Below, piece after piece: positions 16,372 to 24,947 of a stretch of DNA of 64,000 nt. How positions within the stretch are numbered: position 1 is the first letter of the stretch; each line of letters starts with the position of its first letter. A program made the translations under genes and the position numbers. The stretch covers positions 62,001 to 126,000 of the forward strand of contig NZ_JANAVP010000014.1 of NCBI RefSeq assembly GCF_024213665.1, written 5' to 3'. The DNA is from Streptomyces sp. A3M-1-3. GTDB taxonomy: Bacteria > Actinomycetota > Actinomycetes > Streptomycetales > Streptomycetaceae. The notes under the pieces were generated by a model. It made no database searches, was not told the DNA's origin, and saw only the letters and a program-made list of their open reading frames with translations.

Positions 16372-17394
16372 ATGCTTATCGCTCAGCGCCCCTCGCTGAC
16401 CGAAGAGGTCGTCGACGAATACCGCTCCCGGTTCGTGATCGAGCCGCTGGAGCCGGGCTTCGGCTACACCCTCGGCAACTCCCTGCGCCGTACGCTCCTC
16501 TCCTCGATCCCCGGCGCCGCTGTCACCAGCATCCGGATCGACGGTGTCCTGCACGAGTTCACCACCGTGCCGGGCGTCAAGGAGGACGTCACCGACCTCA
16601 TCCTGAACATCAAGCAGCTGGTCGTCTCCTCGGAGCACGACGAGCCGGTCGTGATGTACCTGCGCAAGCAGGGCCCCGGCCTGGTCACCGCTGCTGACAT
16701 CGCCCCGCCGGCCGGTGTCGAGGTGCACAACCCGGACCTCGTCCTCGCGACGCTGAACGGCAAGGGCAAGCTCGAGATGGAGCTGACCGTCGAGCGCGGT
16801 CGCGGCTACGTCTCCGCCGTGCAGAACAAGCAGCTGGGCCAGGAGATCGGCCGCATCCCGGTCGACTCCATCTACAGCCCCGTCCTCAAGGTCACCTACA
16901 AGGTCGAGGCGACCCGAGTCGAGCAGCGCACCGACTTCGACAAGCTGATCGTCGACGTCGAGACCAAGCAGGCCATGCGCCCGCGTGACGCCATGGCGTC
17001 CGCCGGTAAGACCCTGGTCGAGCTGTTCGGTCTGGCCCGCGAGCTCAACATCGACGCCGAGGGCATCGACATGGGCCCGTCCCCGACGGACGCCGCGCTC
17101 GCCGCCGATCTGGCGCTGCCGATCGAGGAGCTCGAGCTCACGGTCCGTTCGTACAACTGCCTCAAGCGCGAGGGCATCCACTCCGTGGGTGAGCTCGTCG
17201 CCCGCTCCGAGGCCGACCTGCTCGACATCCGCAACTTCGGTGCGAAGTCGATCGACGAGGTCAAGGCGAAGCTGGCCGGCATGGGCCTGGCGCTCAAGGA
17301 CAGCCCGCCCGGATTCGACCCGACCGCTGCCGCGGACGCGTTTGGCGCGGACGACGACGCCGATGCCGGGTTCGTCGAGACCGAGCAGTACTGA
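16372..17394 (+). CDS. rpoA: RNA polymerase alpha subunit
   Basis: The 340-residue protein has an N-terminal dimerisation and assembly domain (RFVIEPLEPGFGYTLGNSLR, about residues 20-230), a linker, and a C-terminal DNA- and activator-binding domain (about 250-315, LTVRSYNCLKREGIHSVGEL) with helix-hairpin-helix character. The acidic tail is typical of actinobacteria. A 127-bp spacer separates it from rpsK. Confidence 0.98.
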   Translation: MLIAQRPSLTEEVVDEYRSRFVIEPLEPGFGYTLGNSLRRTLLSSIPGAAVTSIRIDGVLHEFTTVPGVKEDVTDLILNIKQLVVSSEHDEPVVMYLRKQGPGLVTAADIAPPAGVEVHNPDLVLATLNGKGKLEMELTVERGRGYVSAVQNKQLGQEIGRIPVDSIYSPVLKVTYKVEATRVEQRTDFDKLIVDVETKQAMRPRDAMASAGKTLVELFGLARELNIDAEGIDMGPSPTDAALAADLALPIEELELTVRSYNCLKREGIHSVGELVARSEADLLDIRNFGAKSIDEVKAKLAGMGLALKDSPPGFDPTAAADAFGADDDADAGFVETEQY

Positions 17395-17422
17395 TCTTCC
17401 CGTCGCCGGCGGCTGAGGTTTT

Positions 17423-17467
17423 GGCCTCAATCTCCCCCCGGACTTCGTCCGGGGGGAGATTGAGGCC
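17423..17467 (+). terminator. Perfect 21-bp hairpin between rpoA and rplQ
   Basis: Bases 17423-17443 pair exactly with 17447-17467 around a 3-nt loop. There is no T-run after it. A second, shorter stem (CCTGGGGC / GCCCCGGGG) follows at about 17485-17505. It could be a terminator or processing site that reduces rplQ relative to rpoA. Confidence 0.7.
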
Positions 17468-17556
17468 GGGCCTGATTTGCTTCCCTGGGGCATCCGCCCC
17501 GGGGGAACTGACACCGGTACCTGATACGGCCGGTGCAGATATGAAGGAGTAACACC

Positions 17557-18063
17557 ATGCCGAAGCCCGCCAAGGGTGCCCGTCTGGGCGGCAGCGCCGC
17601 GCACGAGCGTCTGCTTCTCGCGAACCTCGCGAAGTCGCTGTTCGAGCACGGCCGCATCACCACGACCGAGGCCAAGGCCCGCCGGCTGCGTCCGGTCGCC
17701 GAGCGCCTGATCACCAAGGCGAAGAAGGGCGACATCCACAACCGTCGCCTGGTGCTGCAGACGATCACGGACAAGAGCATCGTGCACACGCTCTTCACCG
17801 AGATCGCCCCGCGGTACGAGAACCGCCCCGGTGGTTACACCCGCATCACCAAGATCGGCAACCGTCGTGGCGACAACGCCCCGATGGCGGTCATCGAGCT
17901 GGTGGAGGCCCTGACCGTGGCCCAGCAGGCCACCGGTGAGGCCGAGGCCGCGACCAAGCGCGCGGTCAAGGAAGACGCCCTCAAGAAGGACGAGGCTCCG
18001 GCCGAGACCGTCGAGGACGCCAAGCCCGCCGAGGCTGCCGCCGAGGAGTCCAAGGACGCCTGA
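17557..18063 (+). CDS. rplQ: 50S ribosomal protein L17
   Basis: The protein has 168 residues. The first ~120 are the L17 domain (MPKPAKGARLGGSAAHERLL, EHGRITTTEAKARRLRPVAE, TRITKIGNRRGDNAPMAVIE). The last ~45 form a Lys/Glu/Ala-rich tail, longer than in most bacteria. A GGAG site precedes ATG 17557. It is separated from rpoA by the hairpins above. Confidence 0.97.
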   Translation: MPKPAKGARLGGSAAHERLLLANLAKSLFEHGRITTTEAKARRLRPVAERLITKAKKGDIHNRRLVLQTITDKSIVHTLFTEIAPRYENRPGGYTRITKIGNRRGDNAPMAVIELVEALTVAQQATGEAEAATKRAVKEDALKKDEAPAETVEDAKPAEAAAEESKDA

Positions 18064-18082
18064 GCGTTCTGAGACCACTGGA

Positions 18083-18118
18083 CGGGCCCGCATCACCCTT
18101 CGGGGCGGTGCGGGCCCG
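18083..18118 (+). terminator. Terminator-like hairpin after rplQ
   Basis: CGGGCCCGCA at 18083-18092 pairs with TGCGGGCCCG at 18109-18118, with an inner CCC-TTCG-GGG tetraloop stem, followed by CTCTGTTTG. It probably ends the rplQ transcript, although truA begins only 35 bp later. Confidence 0.65.
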
Positions 18119-18152
18119 CTCTGTTTGTGAAGAGGTTCGAGGGGATCACAGG

Positions 18153-19010
18153 GTGAGTGACGAAGTGCAGCCCGGGTTCGTACGGGTGCGGCTGGACCTT
18201 TCGTACGACGGGAAGGACTTCTCGGGCTGGGCGAAGCAGCGCGAGCGGCGCACGGTGCAGGGCGAGCTGGAGTCCGCGCTGCAGACCGTCATGCGGCTGC
18301 CCGACCCGGTGGACCTGACCGTCGCCGGGCGTACGGACGCGGGCGTCCACGCGCGCGGCCAGGTGGCGCAGGTCGACCTGCCGGAGGCCGTCTGGGCCGA
18401 GCACGCGGACAAGCTGCTGCGGCGGCTCGCCGGGCGGCTGCCGCACGATGTGCGCGTATGGAAGGTGGCCGAGGCGCCGGCCGGGTTCAACGCCCGGTTC
18501 TCGGCGATCTGGCGGCGGTACGCGTACCGGGTCGGTGACCACAAGGGCGGGGTCGACCCGCTGAGGCGCGGTCATGTGCTGTGGCACGACTGGCCGTTGG
18601 ACGTGGACGCGATGAACACTGCCTCGCGGGAGCTGCTGGGTGAGCACGACTTCGCCGCGTACTGCAAGAAGCGCGAGGGCGCGACGACCATCCGTACGCT
18701 CCAGCAGCTCAGCTGGGAGCGCGGGGCGGACGGCATCGTCACCGCGACCGTGCGGGCCGACGCCTTCTGCCACAACATGGTGCGCTCGCTCGTCGGCGCG
18801 CTGCTGTACGTCGGCGACGGGCACCGGACGGTGGACTGGCCGGGCCGGGTGCTGGCGGCGGGGGTACGGGACCCGGCCGTGCACGTCGTACGGCCGCACG
18901 GCCTGACCCTGGAGGAAGTCGGTTACCCCGCGGACGAGTTGCTGGCCGCGCGCAGCCGCGAGGCCCGCAATATGCGGACGCTACCCGGCCTGAGCGCCGG
19001 CTGCTGCTGA
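18153..19010 (+). CDS. truA: tRNA pseudouridine(38-40) synthase TruA
   Basis: A 285-residue enzyme converting uridines 38-40 of the tRNA anticodon stem-loop to pseudouridine. The catalytic Asp62 lies in TVAGRTDAGVHARGQVA; other family segments are LSYDGKDFSGWAKQ, RRYAYRV and FCHNMVRSLVGALLYVG. GTG 18153 (VSDEVQPGFVRVRLDLSYDG) follows GAGGGGATCACAGG. Its last 30 bp overlap, tail to tail, the 3' end of the opposite-strand gene. Confidence 0.95.
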   Translation: MSDEVQPGFVRVRLDLSYDGKDFSGWAKQRERRTVQGELESALQTVMRLPDPVDLTVAGRTDAGVHARGQVAQVDLPEAVWAEHADKLLRRLAGRLPHDVRVWKVAEAPAGFNARFSAIWRRYAYRVGDHKGGVDPLRRGHVLWHDWPLDVDAMNTASRELLGEHDFAAYCKKREGATTIRTLQQLSWERGADGIVTATVRADAFCHNMVRSLVGALLYVGDGHRTVDWPGRVLAAGVRDPAVHVVRPHGLTLEEVGYPADELLAARSREARNMRTLPGLSAGCC

Positions 19011-19847
19011 GGCCTGGCTGCGGCCGCGCTGGACGATCTGCTGGAAGGTGAACTCGGCGAGGTCGTCGCCGGCCTGGAAGACGGCGCTGTCGCTCTTGGT
19101 GACGTTCTTGCCGTTGGTGAAGCCGCCGACGGTGAAGTACGCGTACCGGCCGTAGGAGTTGGTGGTCTTGCGGCAGACCGCCCCACCGCGGCAGAACGTC
19201 GGGACACCCGAGCCGGAGAGGGAGGCGAGGCCGCCGCTCGCCTGCTCCTTCGCCTTCTTGGCCTGCGCCTCGGTGTCGAAGACCGCGACGCCGACGGTGA
19301 CGGCCACGCCGCCCTTGGCGTAGGTCGCGCGGATGACCTGGGTACAGCCGTTGTTCGCCAGGACCGCGCCGAGTGCGCCCTGGGTGGCCGAGGCGCAGCC
19401 GGTGGTGCGGTTCGTCGGGCCCTTCGCGTAGACGCGGTCGCCCATCGTCAGCCTCCTGCCCGGGTACAGGGTGTCCGCGCTGAGCGGTGCCTTGTCCTTC
19501 TTCGAGCTTGAGATGAAGTCGTGCGGGTTGGGCGGGGGCGGCGGGGCGACCGAGGAGAAGGACGGGCCGGGCTGCGCGCTGTTGCTCGGCAGCTGCTCCG
19601 GGGTGGGCAGTTCACTGGCGGCCTTGCCGTCCCGGTCGTTGCCGTTGTTCGTGGACACGATGGCGGTGGCCACGATGCCGACGATCGCGGCCGTCGCGAG
19701 GGCGCCGCCGCCGATCCAGAGGAATTTCCTGCGGCGGTTGCGCGCGGCGGACGCGTCGGCCAGCGCGGCCCAGTCCGGTGTGCTCGACCCGTACGGATCC
19801 TGTGGTCCCCCGGAGCCCCATGAAGGCCCCCCTTGCCCAAAGCTCAT
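18981..19847 (-). CDS. Single-pass membrane-anchored protein, function unknown
   Basis: The protein has 288 residues. A short cytosolic Gly/Ser/Pro-rich N-terminus (MSFGQGGPSWGSGGPQDPYG) and a basic NRRRK precede one membrane segment at about residues 43-63 (GGGALATAAIVGIVATAIV). A Pro-rich linker follows, then an extracellular domain of ~180 residues with four Cys (TTGCASAT, NNGCTQV, TFCRGG, AVCRKT). ATG 19847 is chosen; ATG 19856 would add three residues. The ABC-F gene diverges 41 bp away, so the two may share a promoter region. Confidence 0.8.
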   Translation of the reverse strand: MSFGQGGPSWGSGGPQDPYGSSTPDWAALADASAARNRRRKFLWIGGGALATAAIVGIVATAIVSTNNGNDRDGKAASELPTPEQLPSNSAQPGPSFSSVAPPPPPNPHDFISSSKKDKAPLSADTLYPGRRLTMGDRVYAKGPTNRTTGCASATQGALGAVLANNGCTQVIRATYAKGGVAVTVGVAVFDTEAQAKKAKEQASGGLASLSGSGVPTFCRGGAVCRKTTNSYGRYAYFTVGGFTNGKNVTKSDSAVFQAGDDLAEFTFQQIVQRGRSQASAAAGAQAG

Positions 19848-19888
19848 GCTGCGCATCCTAAACGTGTTGGGGGAGGGCAGTGTCGGCG

Positions 19889-21523
19889 GTGACAATGCGG
19901 ACCATGGGACATCTCGAAACCGGACACCTGGAGTACTACCTTCCCGACGGGCGGGTGCTCCTCGGGGATGCCTCGTTCCGTGTGGGCGAAGGTTCCGTGG
20001 TCGCCCTGGTGGGCGCGAACGGTGCGGGCAAGACGACACTGCTGCGGCTGATCTCGGGGGAGCTGCAGCCGCACGGCGGGTCCGTGACCGTCAGTGGCGG
20101 GCTGGGCGTGATGCCCCAGTTCGTGGGATCGGTGCGGGACGAGCGCACGGTCCGGGATCTGCTGGTGTCGGTCGCGCAGTCGCGGATCAGGGAGGCGGCG
20201 GCCGCGGTCGACGCCGCCGAGCACGCGATCATGACCCGGGACGACGAGGCCGCGCAGATGGCGTACGCGCAGGCGCTGAGCGACTGGGCCGAGGTGCGCG
20301 GGTACGAGGCCGAGACGCTGTGGGACATCTGCACCATGGCCGCGCTGGGGATGCCGTACGAGAAGGCGCAGTGGCGCCAGGTGCGGACGCTCTCCGGGGG
20401 TGAGCAGAAGCGGCTCGTGCTGGAGGCGCTGCTGCGCGGTCCGGACGAGGTGCTGCTGCTCGACGAGCCGGACAACTATCTGGACGTGCCGGGCAAGCGG
20501 TGGCTCGAGGAGCGGCTGAAGGAGACCCGGAAGACGGTGCTCTTCGTCTCCCACGACCGGGAGCTGCTGGCCAGGTCGGCCGAGAAGATCGTGAGCGTGG
20601 AGCCGGGGGCCGCGGGCAGCGATGTGTGGGTGCACGGCAGTGGCTTCGCCACGTACCACGAGGCGCGCAAGGAGCGGTTCGCGCGCTTCGAGGAGCTGAA
20701 GCGGCGCTGGGACGAGGAGCACGCGCGGCTGCGCGCGCTGGTGCTGCGGCTGCGGAACCAGGCGGCCATCAGCCCTGACATGGCGTCGCGCTACCGGGCC
20801 ATGCAGACGCGGTTCAAGAAGTTCGAGGAGGCCGGTCCGCCGCCGGAGCCGCCGCGCGAGCAGGAGATCACCATGCGGCTGCGCGGCGGGCGCACGGGCG
20901 TGCGGGCCGTGACGTGCGCGCAGCTGGAGCTGACCGGCCTGATGAAACCGTTCGACCTGGAGATCTTCTACGGGGAGCGGGTCGCGGTACTGGGGTCGAA
21001 CGGGTCGGGGAAGTCGCACTTCCTGCGGCTGCTGGCGGGGGAGCCGGTGGCGCACACGGGAGCGTGGAAGCTGGGCGCGCGGGTCGTACCCGGGCACTTC
21101 GCGCAGACGCATGCCCATCCGGAGCTGATCGGCCGTTCCCTGGTGGACATCCTGTGGACCGAGCACGCGAAGGACCGGGGCGGGGCGATGTCCGTACTGC
21201 GGCGGTACGAGCTGGAGCGGCAGGGCGACCAGCCGTTCGAGAAGCTCTCGGGCGGCCAGCAGGCGCGTTTTCAGATCCTGCTGCTGGAGCTGGCGGGCAC
21301 GACCGCGCTGCTGCTGGACGAGCCGACGGACAACCTGGACCTGGAGTCGGCGGAGGCCCTGCAGGACGGCCTGGAGGCGTACGACGGCACGGTGCTGGCG
21401 GTGACGCACGACCGCTGGTTCGCGAAGTCCTTCGACCGGTACCTGGTGTTCGGCGCGGACGGGGTCGTCCGGGAGACGAGCGACCCGGTCTGGGACGAAC
21501 GCCGGGTCGACCGCAAGCGCTAG
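19889..21523 (+). CDS. ABC-F family ATPase
   Basis: The protein is about 544 residues with two nucleotide-binding domains and no membrane segments, the ABC-F layout. Domain 1 has Walker A GANGAGKTT (~residue 44), LSGGEQKRL and LLLDEPDNYLD. Domain 2 has GSNGSGKSH, LSGGQQARF and LLLDEPTDNLD. The linker is Arg/Glu-rich and probably helical. ABC-F proteins bind the ribosomal E site, as translation factors or antibiotic-resistance proteins; neighbours do not say which. GTG 19880, GTG 19889 and ATG 19895 are all in frame. 19889 is taken because GGGAGGG ends 11 bp before it. Confidence 0.9.
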   Translation: MTMRTMGHLETGHLEYYLPDGRVLLGDASFRVGEGSVVALVGANGAGKTTLLRLISGELQPHGGSVTVSGGLGVMPQFVGSVRDERTVRDLLVSVAQSRIREAAAAVDAAEHAIMTRDDEAAQMAYAQALSDWAEVRGYEAETLWDICTMAALGMPYEKAQWRQVRTLSGGEQKRLVLEALLRGPDEVLLLDEPDNYLDVPGKRWLEERLKETRKTVLFVSHDRELLARSAEKIVSVEPGAAGSDVWVHGSGFATYHEARKERFARFEELKRRWDEEHARLRALVLRLRNQAAISPDMASRYRAMQTRFKKFEEAGPPPEPPREQEITMRLRGGRTGVRAVTCAQLELTGLMKPFDLEIFYGERVAVLGSNGSGKSHFLRLLAGEPVAHTGAWKLGARVVPGHFAQTHAHPELIGRSLVDILWTEHAKDRGGAMSVLRRYELERQGDQPFEKLSGGQQARFQILLLELAGTTALLLDEPTDNLDLESAEALQDGLEAYDGTVLAVTHDRWFAKSFDRYLVFGADGVVRETSDPVWDERRVDRKR

Positions 21524-21537
21524 CGGGTGCGGGCCCG

Positions 21538-22260
21538 TGCCGCCTGCGGCGAGCTCACCCCCACCCACCCGCCCTCTTCCCCTCCGGGGGGTGCCGGGGG
21601 CGCCCGCTGCGCGGCGCCGGTGCCGCTCGGGGGCGCCCGCTGCGCGGTGCCGCGTGCCGTGGGACGGGGGCCTCCGCCGGCGGCGGAGGCCCAGCAGGGC
21701 CCCGGGAGCGGGGCTGCGCCCCCGGCCCGCTCGGGGGCGCCTCTTCGCGGCGCTGCCCGGCTGCGCTTGCGGCGGGCTCACTCCCACACACCCGCCCCTT
21801 CCCCTCCGGGGTTGCCGGGGGCGGGGCTGCGCCCCCTGCCCGCTCGGGGGCGCCCGCTGCGCGGCGCCGGTGCCGCTCGGGGGCGCCCGCTGCGCGGTGC
21901 CGCGTGCCGTGGGACGGGGGCCTCCGCCGGCGGCGGAGGCCCAGCAGGGCCCCGGGAGCGGGGCTGCGCCCCCGGCCCGCTCGGGGGCGCCTCTTCGCGG
22001 CGCTGCCCGGCTGCGCTTGCGGCGGGCTCACTCCCACACACCCGCCCCTTCCCCTCCGGGGTTGCCGGGGGCGGGGCTGCGCCCCCTGCCCGCTCGGGGG
22101 CGCCCGCTGCGCGGCGCCGGTGCCGCTCGGGGGCGCCCGCTGCGCGGTGCCGCGTGCCGTGGGACGGGGGCTGGCGCCGGCGGCGGAGGCCCAGCAGGGC
22201 CCCGGGGGCGGGGCTGCGCCCCCTGCCCGCTCGGGGGCGCCTGCTGCGCGGCGCCGACGT
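21538..22260. repeat. GC-rich intergenic region with a perfect 250-bp tandem duplication
   Basis: Bases 21661-21910 and 21911-22160 are identical by eye over all 250 positions. A third, diverging partial copy continues from 22161 to about 22260, and a shorter, altered unit precedes at about 21538-21660. Each unit contains a CCTCCGCC/GGCGGAGG stem and several GGGGGCGCC-type blocks. Long open frames run through it on both strands, but they show amino-acid repeats caused by the DNA repeats and no protein family, so no gene is called. It fills most of the 851 bp between the ABC-F and GT87 genes. Confidence 0.85.
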
Positions 22261-22361
22261 GGCCGCGTCCGCTGAGTGGCGGGGCGCTTTCTGCGCGGTG
22301 GGGGTGCCGTCGTCGCGCCGCAGGTCCGGCGTGGGGCGGTGGCCGGGGGCGGTTCGCGGCC

Positions 22362-22367
22362 TAGCAT
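22362..22367 (+). promoter_or_regulatory. -10 element of a probable leaderless promoter
   Basis: TAGCAT at 22362-22367 ends 7 bp before ATG 22375, and no ribosome-binding site is present. This arrangement gives a transcript starting at or next to the start codon. Confidence 0.5.
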
Positions 22368-22374
22368 GCGGCGC

Positions 22375-23598
22375 ATGAAGAGGGATGAACCGGACAATTC
22401 TTTGCCGGTGCTGGAGTGGCTGATGCGGCCCGCCTCCTGGGTGTGCCGGGCTGCTGTCGGCGGCATCCTGCTTGTTGTCCTCGCCTCCGTCGCGTGCCGG
22501 GCCTGGGACGGGGGGATGGACAACGCGTTTGTGGTGAGGGCCGCGGAGGCGCTGCTCGAAGGGCGCTCACCGTACGCCGACAAGCGGTTCCTGTACCTGC
22601 CCAGCGCTGTGCTCGCCGCCGTGCCCGAGGCGCTGCTGCCCCTGCGGGTGCTGCGGGTGCTGGTCCCCTCGCTGATCATGGCGCTGCTGCTCACCGGGTG
22701 GGGCTGCGCGCTGCGGATCTTCTCCGTGCCGCTGGGCAGCCGTTTCGCGGCCCTCGGGATCGGCGGGCTCGCGCTCGGGTTCGTACCGTTCGGCAATCTC
22801 GTACTGCTGGGGAACTGGACGGCCGTCTCCGCCGCCGCGCTACCGCTCGCGCTGCTGCTCGCGCACCGCTCCCGCTGGGTCGCGGCCGGGCTGGTCATCG
22901 GGGTGGCCATCGCCTTCAAGCCGATGCTCGTACCCGTCGGTCTGCTCTTCGTCTTCGCGCGGCAGTGGCGCGGCCTCGCCGTCGCGGCCCTGCTGCCGGC
23001 GGCGGCGTCCGTGCTGGGGGCGCTGGCCATGCCCAATCCGACCTTCTTCTTCACCCGTACGCTGCCGTTCCTGCTGAACGGCCAGGACGACTTCGCCCTG
23101 GTCTGGGACGCTTCCCCGGTCGCCGTCCTGCCCCGGCTCGGGGTGCCCCAGTCCGCCGCATTCCTGATCGCCGCCGCGGCCGCCGGCACGGGCGTGTGGT
23201 GCGCGTGGCAGCGCTGGCGGCGCGCCGACCCCGGGCCGCTGCGGTTCGTGGAGACCGGCTCCATGCTGATGCTCGCGGCGTTCCTGGTCTCGCGGCCGTC
23301 CTTCGACCACTACCTGATGGTGGTACTTCCGCTGCTGCTCGCATCCGGCGCGGCAGCGCGCTCCGCGCCCCGTACGCCCTGGTTCTGGATCGCCCTCCTG
23401 CCGCAGGTCGGCGGCTTCTACTGGCCGTACATCACGGAGCCGCCCACCCGGCGCGCCTTCAAGGACCTCGCCACCCTGGCCGTGCTGGCCCTCACCGTCA
23501 TGTGGTGCTGTCTGCGTCGGCAGCGCGCTACCGTGGTGAGGACGGAGCAGCCGGCGACCCCGGAGGCCACTGTGGTGGCCGCCCGGACCCCGTTTTGA
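22375..23598 (+). CDS. GT87-like integral membrane glycosyltransferase
   Basis: The protein has 407 residues and about ten hydrophobic segments. A polar first loop contains DNAFVVRAAEALLEGRSPYAD, the D-x(n)-GRSPY pattern of GT87/DUF2029 polyprenyl-phosphate-sugar-dependent mannosyl- or arabinosyltransferases. FKPMLVPVGLLF and SRPSFDHYLM are also typical. These enzymes use lipid-linked sugars on the outer face of the membrane; the acceptor is unknown. ATG 22375 is chosen over 22366 because of the TAGCAT element. The -35 of the rplM promoter overlaps its stop. Confidence 0.75.
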   Translation: MKRDEPDNSLPVLEWLMRPASWVCRAAVGGILLVVLASVACRAWDGGMDNAFVVRAAEALLEGRSPYADKRFLYLPSAVLAAVPEALLPLRVLRVLVPSLIMALLLTGWGCALRIFSVPLGSRFAALGIGGLALGFVPFGNLVLLGNWTAVSAAALPLALLLAHRSRWVAAGLVIGVAIAFKPMLVPVGLLFVFARQWRGLAVAALLPAAASVLGALAMPNPTFFFTRTLPFLLNGQDDFALVWDASPVAVLPRLGVPQSAAFLIAAAAAGTGVWCAWQRWRRADPGPLRFVETGSMLMLAAFLVSRPSFDHYLMVVLPLLLASGAAARSAPRTPWFWIALLPQVGGFYWPYITEPPTRRAFKDLATLAVLALTVMWCCLRRQRATVVRTEQPATPEATVVAARTPF

Positions 23599-23624
23599 CC
23601 CGTACGGGCCATCGCGGGTATCCT
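23595..23624 (+). promoter_or_regulatory. Promoter of rplM-rpsI
   Basis: TTGACC at 23595-23600 and TATCCT at 23619-23624 are separated by 18 bp. The -35 overlaps the TGA of the GT87 gene. Transcription from here would give a leader of about 170 nt before rplM, long enough to hold a control structure; GGTCCACCGGGCC near 23678 is self-complementary. Confidence 0.6.
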
Positions 23625-23802
23625 GCTGGTTCGTTATGCGTATTGGCTTGTTCATTCTCACGTGAGAGGCCCTTACGCCGGTCCACCGGGCCGATGACCA
23701 GCGGCAGGCACGGGTTGCGTCCCCGTATGTCCGCCATGGCTGTCGTGATCGTCCGGGTGGCCTTGTCAGGACCCACTCACTGAAGAAGCGAAGGCTACGA
23801 CC

Positions 23803-24246
23803 GTGCGTACGTACAGCCCCAAGCCCGGCGATGTCACGCGCCAGTGGCACATCATCGACGCGCAGGACATTGTCCTGGGCCGTCTGGCGACTACGGCAGC
23901 GAACCTCCTCCGGGGCAAGCACAAGCCGATCTACGCCCCCCACATGGACATGGGCGACTTCGTCATCATCATCAACGCCGAGAAGGTCCACCTCACCGGC
24001 AACAAGAAGACCCAGAAGATGGCGTACCGCCACTCCGGCTACCCGGGTGGTCTGCGCTCCGTCCGCTACGACGAGCTGCTGGCCAAGAGCCCGGAGAAGG
24101 CCGTGGAGAAGGCCATCAAGGGCATGATCCCGAAGAACACCCTGGGCCGTCAGATGCTCTCGAAGCTGAAGGTCTACGCGGGCGCCGAGCACCCGCACGC
24201 TGCTCAGCAGCCGGTCCCGTTCGAGATCACCCAGGTCGCGCAGTAG
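23803..24246 (+). CDS. rplM: 50S ribosomal protein L13
   Basis: A 147-residue protein from GTG 23803: RTYSPKPGDVTRQWHIIDAQ, LGRLATTAANLLRGKHKP, and GYPGGLRSVRYDELL. L13 is an early 23S rRNA binder. It is paired with rpsI 42 bp downstream, as in nearly all bacteria. Confidence 0.98.
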   Translation: MRTYSPKPGDVTRQWHIIDAQDIVLGRLATTAANLLRGKHKPIYAPHMDMGDFVIIINAEKVHLTGNKKTQKMAYRHSGYPGGLRSVRYDELLAKSPEKAVEKAIKGMIPKNTLGRQMLSKLKVYAGAEHPHAAQQPVPFEITQVAQ

Positions 24247-24288
24247 TTCCGGCCACCCCCTAAGACGAAAAGAAATCTGAGGAGCATC

Positions 24289-24807
24289 GTGGCCGAGACC
24301 ACTGTTGAGACCCCCGTCGAGGGCGAAGAGACCTTCGCCGAGGTGACGACCTTCGAGTCCGAGGTCCCCGTCGAGGGCGAGTACACCAGCGAGTCGCTGG
24401 CGTCCCGCTTCGGCGACCCGCAGCCGGCGGCCGGCCTGGGCCGTCGCAAGAACGCCATCGCCCGCGTCCGGATCGTTCCGGGCACCGGCAAGTGGAAGAT
24501 CAACGGTCGCACCCTTGAGGACTACTTCCCCAACAAGGTGCACCAGCAGGAAGTCAACGAGCCCTTCAAGGTGCTCGAGCTCGACAACCGCTACGACGTC
24601 ATCGCCCGTATCTCGGGTGGCGGCGTCTCGGGTCAGGCCGGCGCCCTGCGCCTCGGCGTGGCCCGTGCGCTCAACGAGGCGGACGTGGACAACAACCGCG
24701 GCCCGCTGAAGAAGGCCGGCTTCCTGAGCCGCGACGACCGTGCGGTCGAGCGCAAGAAGGCCGGTCTGAAGAAGGCCCGCAAGGCGCCGCAGTACAGCAA
24801 GCGCTAA
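24289..24807 (+). CDS. rpsI: 30S ribosomal protein S9
   Basis: The protein has 172 residues from GTG 24289. The S9 domain covers about residues 45-172, with GRRKNAIARVRIVPGTGKWK, GGGVSGQAGALRLGVARAL and the basic C-terminal KKARKAPQYSKR that contacts P-site tRNA. The first ~45 residues are an acidic extension (Glu/Thr/Val-rich) common in actinobacteria. Confidence 0.98.
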   Translation: MAETTVETPVEGEETFAEVTTFESEVPVEGEYTSESLASRFGDPQPAAGLGRRKNAIARVRIVPGTGKWKINGRTLEDYFPNKVHQQEVNEPFKVLELDNRYDVIARISGGGVSGQAGALRLGVARALNEADVDNNRGPLKKAGFLSRDDRAVERKKAGLKKARKAPQYSKR

Positions 24808-24833
24808 ATCGCCGCTCGCTTCTGCCACGAATC

Positions 24834-24868
24834 CGCCCCGGCGGCACACTCGCTGTGCTGCCGGGGCG
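24834..24868 (+). terminator. Terminator after rpsI
   Basis: Bases 24834-24848 pair with 24854-24868 over 15 positions, with one G-U and a 5-nt loop, followed by TTCGTCT. It ends the rplM-rpsI transcript before glmM. Confidence 0.75.
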
Positions 24869-24947
24869 TTCGTCTATGGCGGGCAGGGCGTATATGTGAC
24901 TGGGGCGTTCAAACGCTTGCAGTTTCGGAGCAATTCGGAGGACAACA

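Noticed and set aside
16192..18096. Open frame of 634 codons antisense to rpoA and rplQ
   Set aside because: Lies entirely opposite highly conserved genes; no motif and no ribosome-binding site.
21538..22260. Possible CRISPR array in the tandem repeat region
   Set aside because: Units are 250 bp and directly adjacent, with no short direct repeats or unique spacers and no cas genes.
21555..23264. Open frame of 569 codons antisense to the repeats and the GT87 gene
   Set aside because: Its periodic amino-acid pattern comes from the 250-bp DNA repeat; no family similarity.
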